NCBI GenBank assembly: GCA_023213395.1 | Contig: CM041465.1 | Coordinates: 188,921,741 to 188,985,740 of the forward strand | Source: Cycas panzhihuaensis | Taxonomy: Eukaryota; Cycadophyta | Reading direction: 5' to 3' | Length of the DNA: 64,000 bases | Part shown: positions 62,108-64,000 of the stretch, piece after piece | Position numbering within the stretch: position 1 is the stretch's first letter | How the letters are laid out: every line of letters starts with the position of its first letter | Position numbers and translations under genes: made by a program | The notes under the pieces: generated by a model | Seen by the model: the letters and a program-made list of their open reading frames with translations, nothing else | Told to the model about the DNA's origin: nothing | Database searches by the model: none

Positions 62108-62189
62108 TGGTATCAGAGCATAGTTTGGCTAAATATATTTCTATCAGAGCATAGTCTTGCAATTATTATTTCTAACATGGTATCAGAGC
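62108..62189 (+). repeat. Repeated primer-binding-site motif
   Basis: AACATGGTATCAGAGC occurs at 62104-62119 and again at 62174-62189, with a partial TATCAGAGCATAG at about 62142. Only the first directly abuts the assumed LTR end. Confidence 0.7.
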
Positions 62190-63374
62190 CCAAGGTTCAA
62201 CCCTTGGAGGCCTTTCTTGCAAATCCTAGTACATGTCATTTCTGTTTTTTGAGCTTTCAAGTCTTGTAAATTTTTTGATGTGCCTATTTCGTGACTTCGT
62301 CAAGTTGAAGATCATTTCAAGTTATATCTGATGCATATTTTGTTATGGGACTGATATCAAATTTTGAAGGGCTATTTTTGGTTATGATGAGAGGCTGTTT
62401 TCAAGCCAGTTTTGAAGTTTTGTGGCTGTTTAAAGCCTGTTAATGCTGCTCGGGTAGACCTCGTCTCCACATGTGGTACCACAATAATATTACATGCAGG
62501 TGAAAGTCCACCAAATTCTTTGTGCAGATCCAATTCCTATTTGATTGCTTCCTTCGCATGTCGATGGGAGAGTGTTGCGAGGAACTGCTAATGCTAGCTG
62601 AGTGAGTGCTTCTCGCTATCCGGAAGCTAGAAGAAACTCTATTTTTGAAAGTATTTGCAGATTTATAGGTTATACATATATTTTTGCTGATATGTATTTC
62701 TCTTATGCTCAAAAATTTTGTATTCAAGGCCTTCAAATCTGGCCTATATTCTTATGTATTTCTCCAAAAAAAAAAGAAAAAAAAAAGAAAGAAAGAAAAA
62801 ACTGCTATGTGTTGGACTCTGTTTGTTGGAAAGCTTCCCAAGCTTTGTCATGTCTTCAACCTTTTACTTCCACTAAAGCTCTGGAGCAGAGGTCGTGTCT
62901 ATAGGAGTTTGGGACTCAACTGTCTGTTGTATAATCTCACGAGGGAGATTGTACGGCGTGTGGGTTGCTTGAAGCTGTACATAAGCGGCTCTCAGAGAAG
63001 AAATATTGACAAACAGCTTGGAAATGAGAGCTTCCATTGCTTCTTGTTTCTGGATCTTTTCCTCTACTGGCGGTGGATGCGGATACACTTTACCTATATG
63101 AACCATGAGATATCAACGGCAGTGAGAGAGAATCTTGACCCAAACCGGGAACTAACGGTCAAGATTGTCTATAATTGACTGAAATGTATTCCATATGAAT
63201 CCTCTTACTAGGGTTTTGGTTGGGAGAAGGGGTTGGCGTCAATCCGTCAAGGTATGCGAGCCTTTGCTTCACCCAAAATCCAGATGTCTGTGTACTATCT
63301 GTTCGTTGGTGGGTGAGAACTGGTTTAAGGATCTTAACATAAAATTGTGGTAGAGAAATCGTTGTAATTTAATC
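62190..63374. other. Leader or upstream region of VDAC, no gene recognised
   Basis: Higher GC and less decayed than the transposon DNA to the left. It contains an A/G-rich tract (62765-62801) and open frames on both strands (plus 62684-63178, minus 63106-62873) without a family match. The last 200 bases before the VDAC ATG include ACTAGGGTTTTGG and could be promoter and 5' UTR; I cannot place a TATA box with confidence. Confidence 0.45.
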
Positions 63375-63599
63375 ATGGGAAAGGGTCCTGGTTTATTCTC
63401 AGACATTGGAAAGAAGGCCAGAGATCTTCTTACTAAAGATTATGCATTTGCCCAGAAATTCAGTCTCACCACATACACATCTACAGGCCTGGCATTCATG
63501 TCTACTGGCACCAAGAAAGGGGAGTTCTTTCTGGGAGACGTGAACACACAGCTGAAGAACAACAACATCACGACTGATATTAATGCGGATACACTTTCT
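63375..63599 (+). CDS. VDAC: Mitochondrial outer-membrane porin VDAC, 5' exon(s); continues beyond window or truncated
   Basis: VDAC is the 19-strand beta-barrel that carries ATP, ADP and metabolites across the mitochondrial outer membrane. The ATG at 63375 starts MGKGPGLFSDIGKKARDLLT, the N-terminal helix typical of plant VDACs. KDYAFAQKFSLTTYTSTGLA then gives beta-strand 1, followed by STGTKKGEFFLGDVNTQLKN (strands 2-3) and ITTDINADT. Identity to the plant family is clear up to codon 75 (DTLS). There the sequence is GTATTA at 63600, a possible donor in phase 0. The open frame runs on to 63677 but as non-VDAC residues. About 200 of about 276 residues lie outside the visible exon. Either the gene continues past an intron beyond 64000, or it is a 3'-truncated copy. 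No stop or frameshift is present. Confidence 0.8.
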
Positions 63600-63871
63600 G
63601 TATTACACCCAGATCGACTTCATTCCTGGCGGCTCATAGACCTGCATCCTGCTTATCCATGGCCGCCCTCGCAATGATAGACCTGCAAACAGATCAATGG
63701 AGACATGGCGGCGAAGGAAAATTGTTTGAAACCCTAACAGTTTAGGGCATTTGAATCGTTTGTTTATAAGTTTGATTTTTTTTGGGCGGACGTGAACTTG
63801 ACTTTAAAAGGGGGTTAATTTTTTTTGTGTTGAAATTTTGGATTTAATCATATTGGAAACTCTTTTCGGAT
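63600..63871 (+). other. Probable start of VDAC intron 1, with telo-box
   Basis: Begins GTATTA after the last VDAC codon. AAACCCTAA at 63729-63737 equals the plant telo-box, known from promoters and first introns of translation-related and growth genes. T-rich runs follow (63775-63825), normal for plant introns. No further VDAC exon is visible to the window end. Confidence 0.45.
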
Positions 63872-63954
63872 CTATCCAGCCCCTCATCATTTTAGCCCTG
63901 GTCATATGGAGGCTTAATACGATCTGCAGCCAGCTTATGAAGGGGGCTAACCTC
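63872..63954. repeat. GC-rich inverted repeat, third copy
   Basis: CCAGCCCCTCATCA at left and TATGAAGGGGGCTAACC at right are partly complementary. The centre, CTGGTCATATGGAGGC, matches the copy at 38058-38138. Confidence 0.5.
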
Positions 63955-64000
63955 CTATTTCATCTTTTTTCAGCATTATTAAGGGGTACTTGTCACGTTT

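Noticed and set aside
62178-62200. tRNA gene suggested by GGTTCAACCC
   Set aside because: No acceptor stem or D-arm; the neighbouring TGGTATCAGAGC is a primer site, not a tRNA gene.
62684-63178. 164-codon plus-strand open frame as a gene
   Set aside because: Begins over an A-rich tract, no family motif, overlapped by an equally open minus-strand frame; chance frame in a GC-richer leader is simpler.
1-64000. CRISPR array or bacterial defence system
   Set aside because: No short regularly spaced identical repeats with unique spacers; all repeats are explained by LTR elements, microsatellites or leader repeats. The DNA is plant nuclear.

Overview
This looks like nuclear DNA of a land plant, most likely a seed plant with a large, repeat-rich genome. 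A gymnosperm is a reasonable guess but is not proven. The evidence is: (i) an open reading frame at the right edge that reads as the N-terminus of a plant mitochondrial porin (VDAC); (ii) a decayed intronless copy of the mismatch-repair gene MLH1; (iii) a plant L1-type LINE; and (iv) many plant Ty1/copia elements primed by initiator-Met tRNA. There is no bacterial-style operon, CRISPR array, rRNA or tRNA gene. Almost everything between about 4 kb and 62 kb is old transposon DNA, AT-rich and full of stop codons. Many stops look like C-to-T or G-to-A decay of Gln, Arg and Trp codons.

Layout. 1-2.3 kb: LINE reverse transcriptase and downstream region, minus strand, 5'-truncated. 2.4-3.5 kb: a small GC-rich inverted repeat, a TA microsatellite, an MLH1 retropseudogene and an unidentified exon-like reading frame. 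4.0-6.0 kb: a 93-bp tandem repeat and two small minus-strand LTRs. 6-19.1 kb: a three-level nest. A Ty3/gypsy-like gag-protease region is split by a plus-strand copia element (8406-17610, with a perfect 5-bp target duplication). That element is in turn interrupted by a minus-strand copia element (about 9.4-15.3 kb). 19.1-23.2 kb: a further minus-strand copia (called Copia-B here), with a 3' LTR and a gag heptapeptide repeat.

23.2-36.8 kb holds a head-to-tail array of a third copia family (Copia-A, minus strand): LTR-internal-LTR-internal-LTR-internal, with a period of about 4.7 kb and shared LTRs. The whole block, including part of the flanking Copia-B, recurs at 41.9-61.8 kb with an offset of about 21.9 kb, which indicates a 16.7-kb segmental duplication. 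In the second copy the third LTR is split by a 2.94-kb gag-only, non-autonomous LTR element (55020-57963). The 5.1-kb spacer between the two blocks carries two related LTRs in head-to-head orientation.

61.8-64 kb: a plus-strand LTR with primer-binding sites, a low-copy-looking leader, then the VDAC exon (63375-63599) followed by a possible splice donor. VDAC is the only gene in the window that looks potentially functional. The rest records successive insertion, unequal recombination, segmental duplication and decay. Coordinates of LTR ends were read by eye from TG/CA termini and neighbouring primer-binding or polypurine sites.
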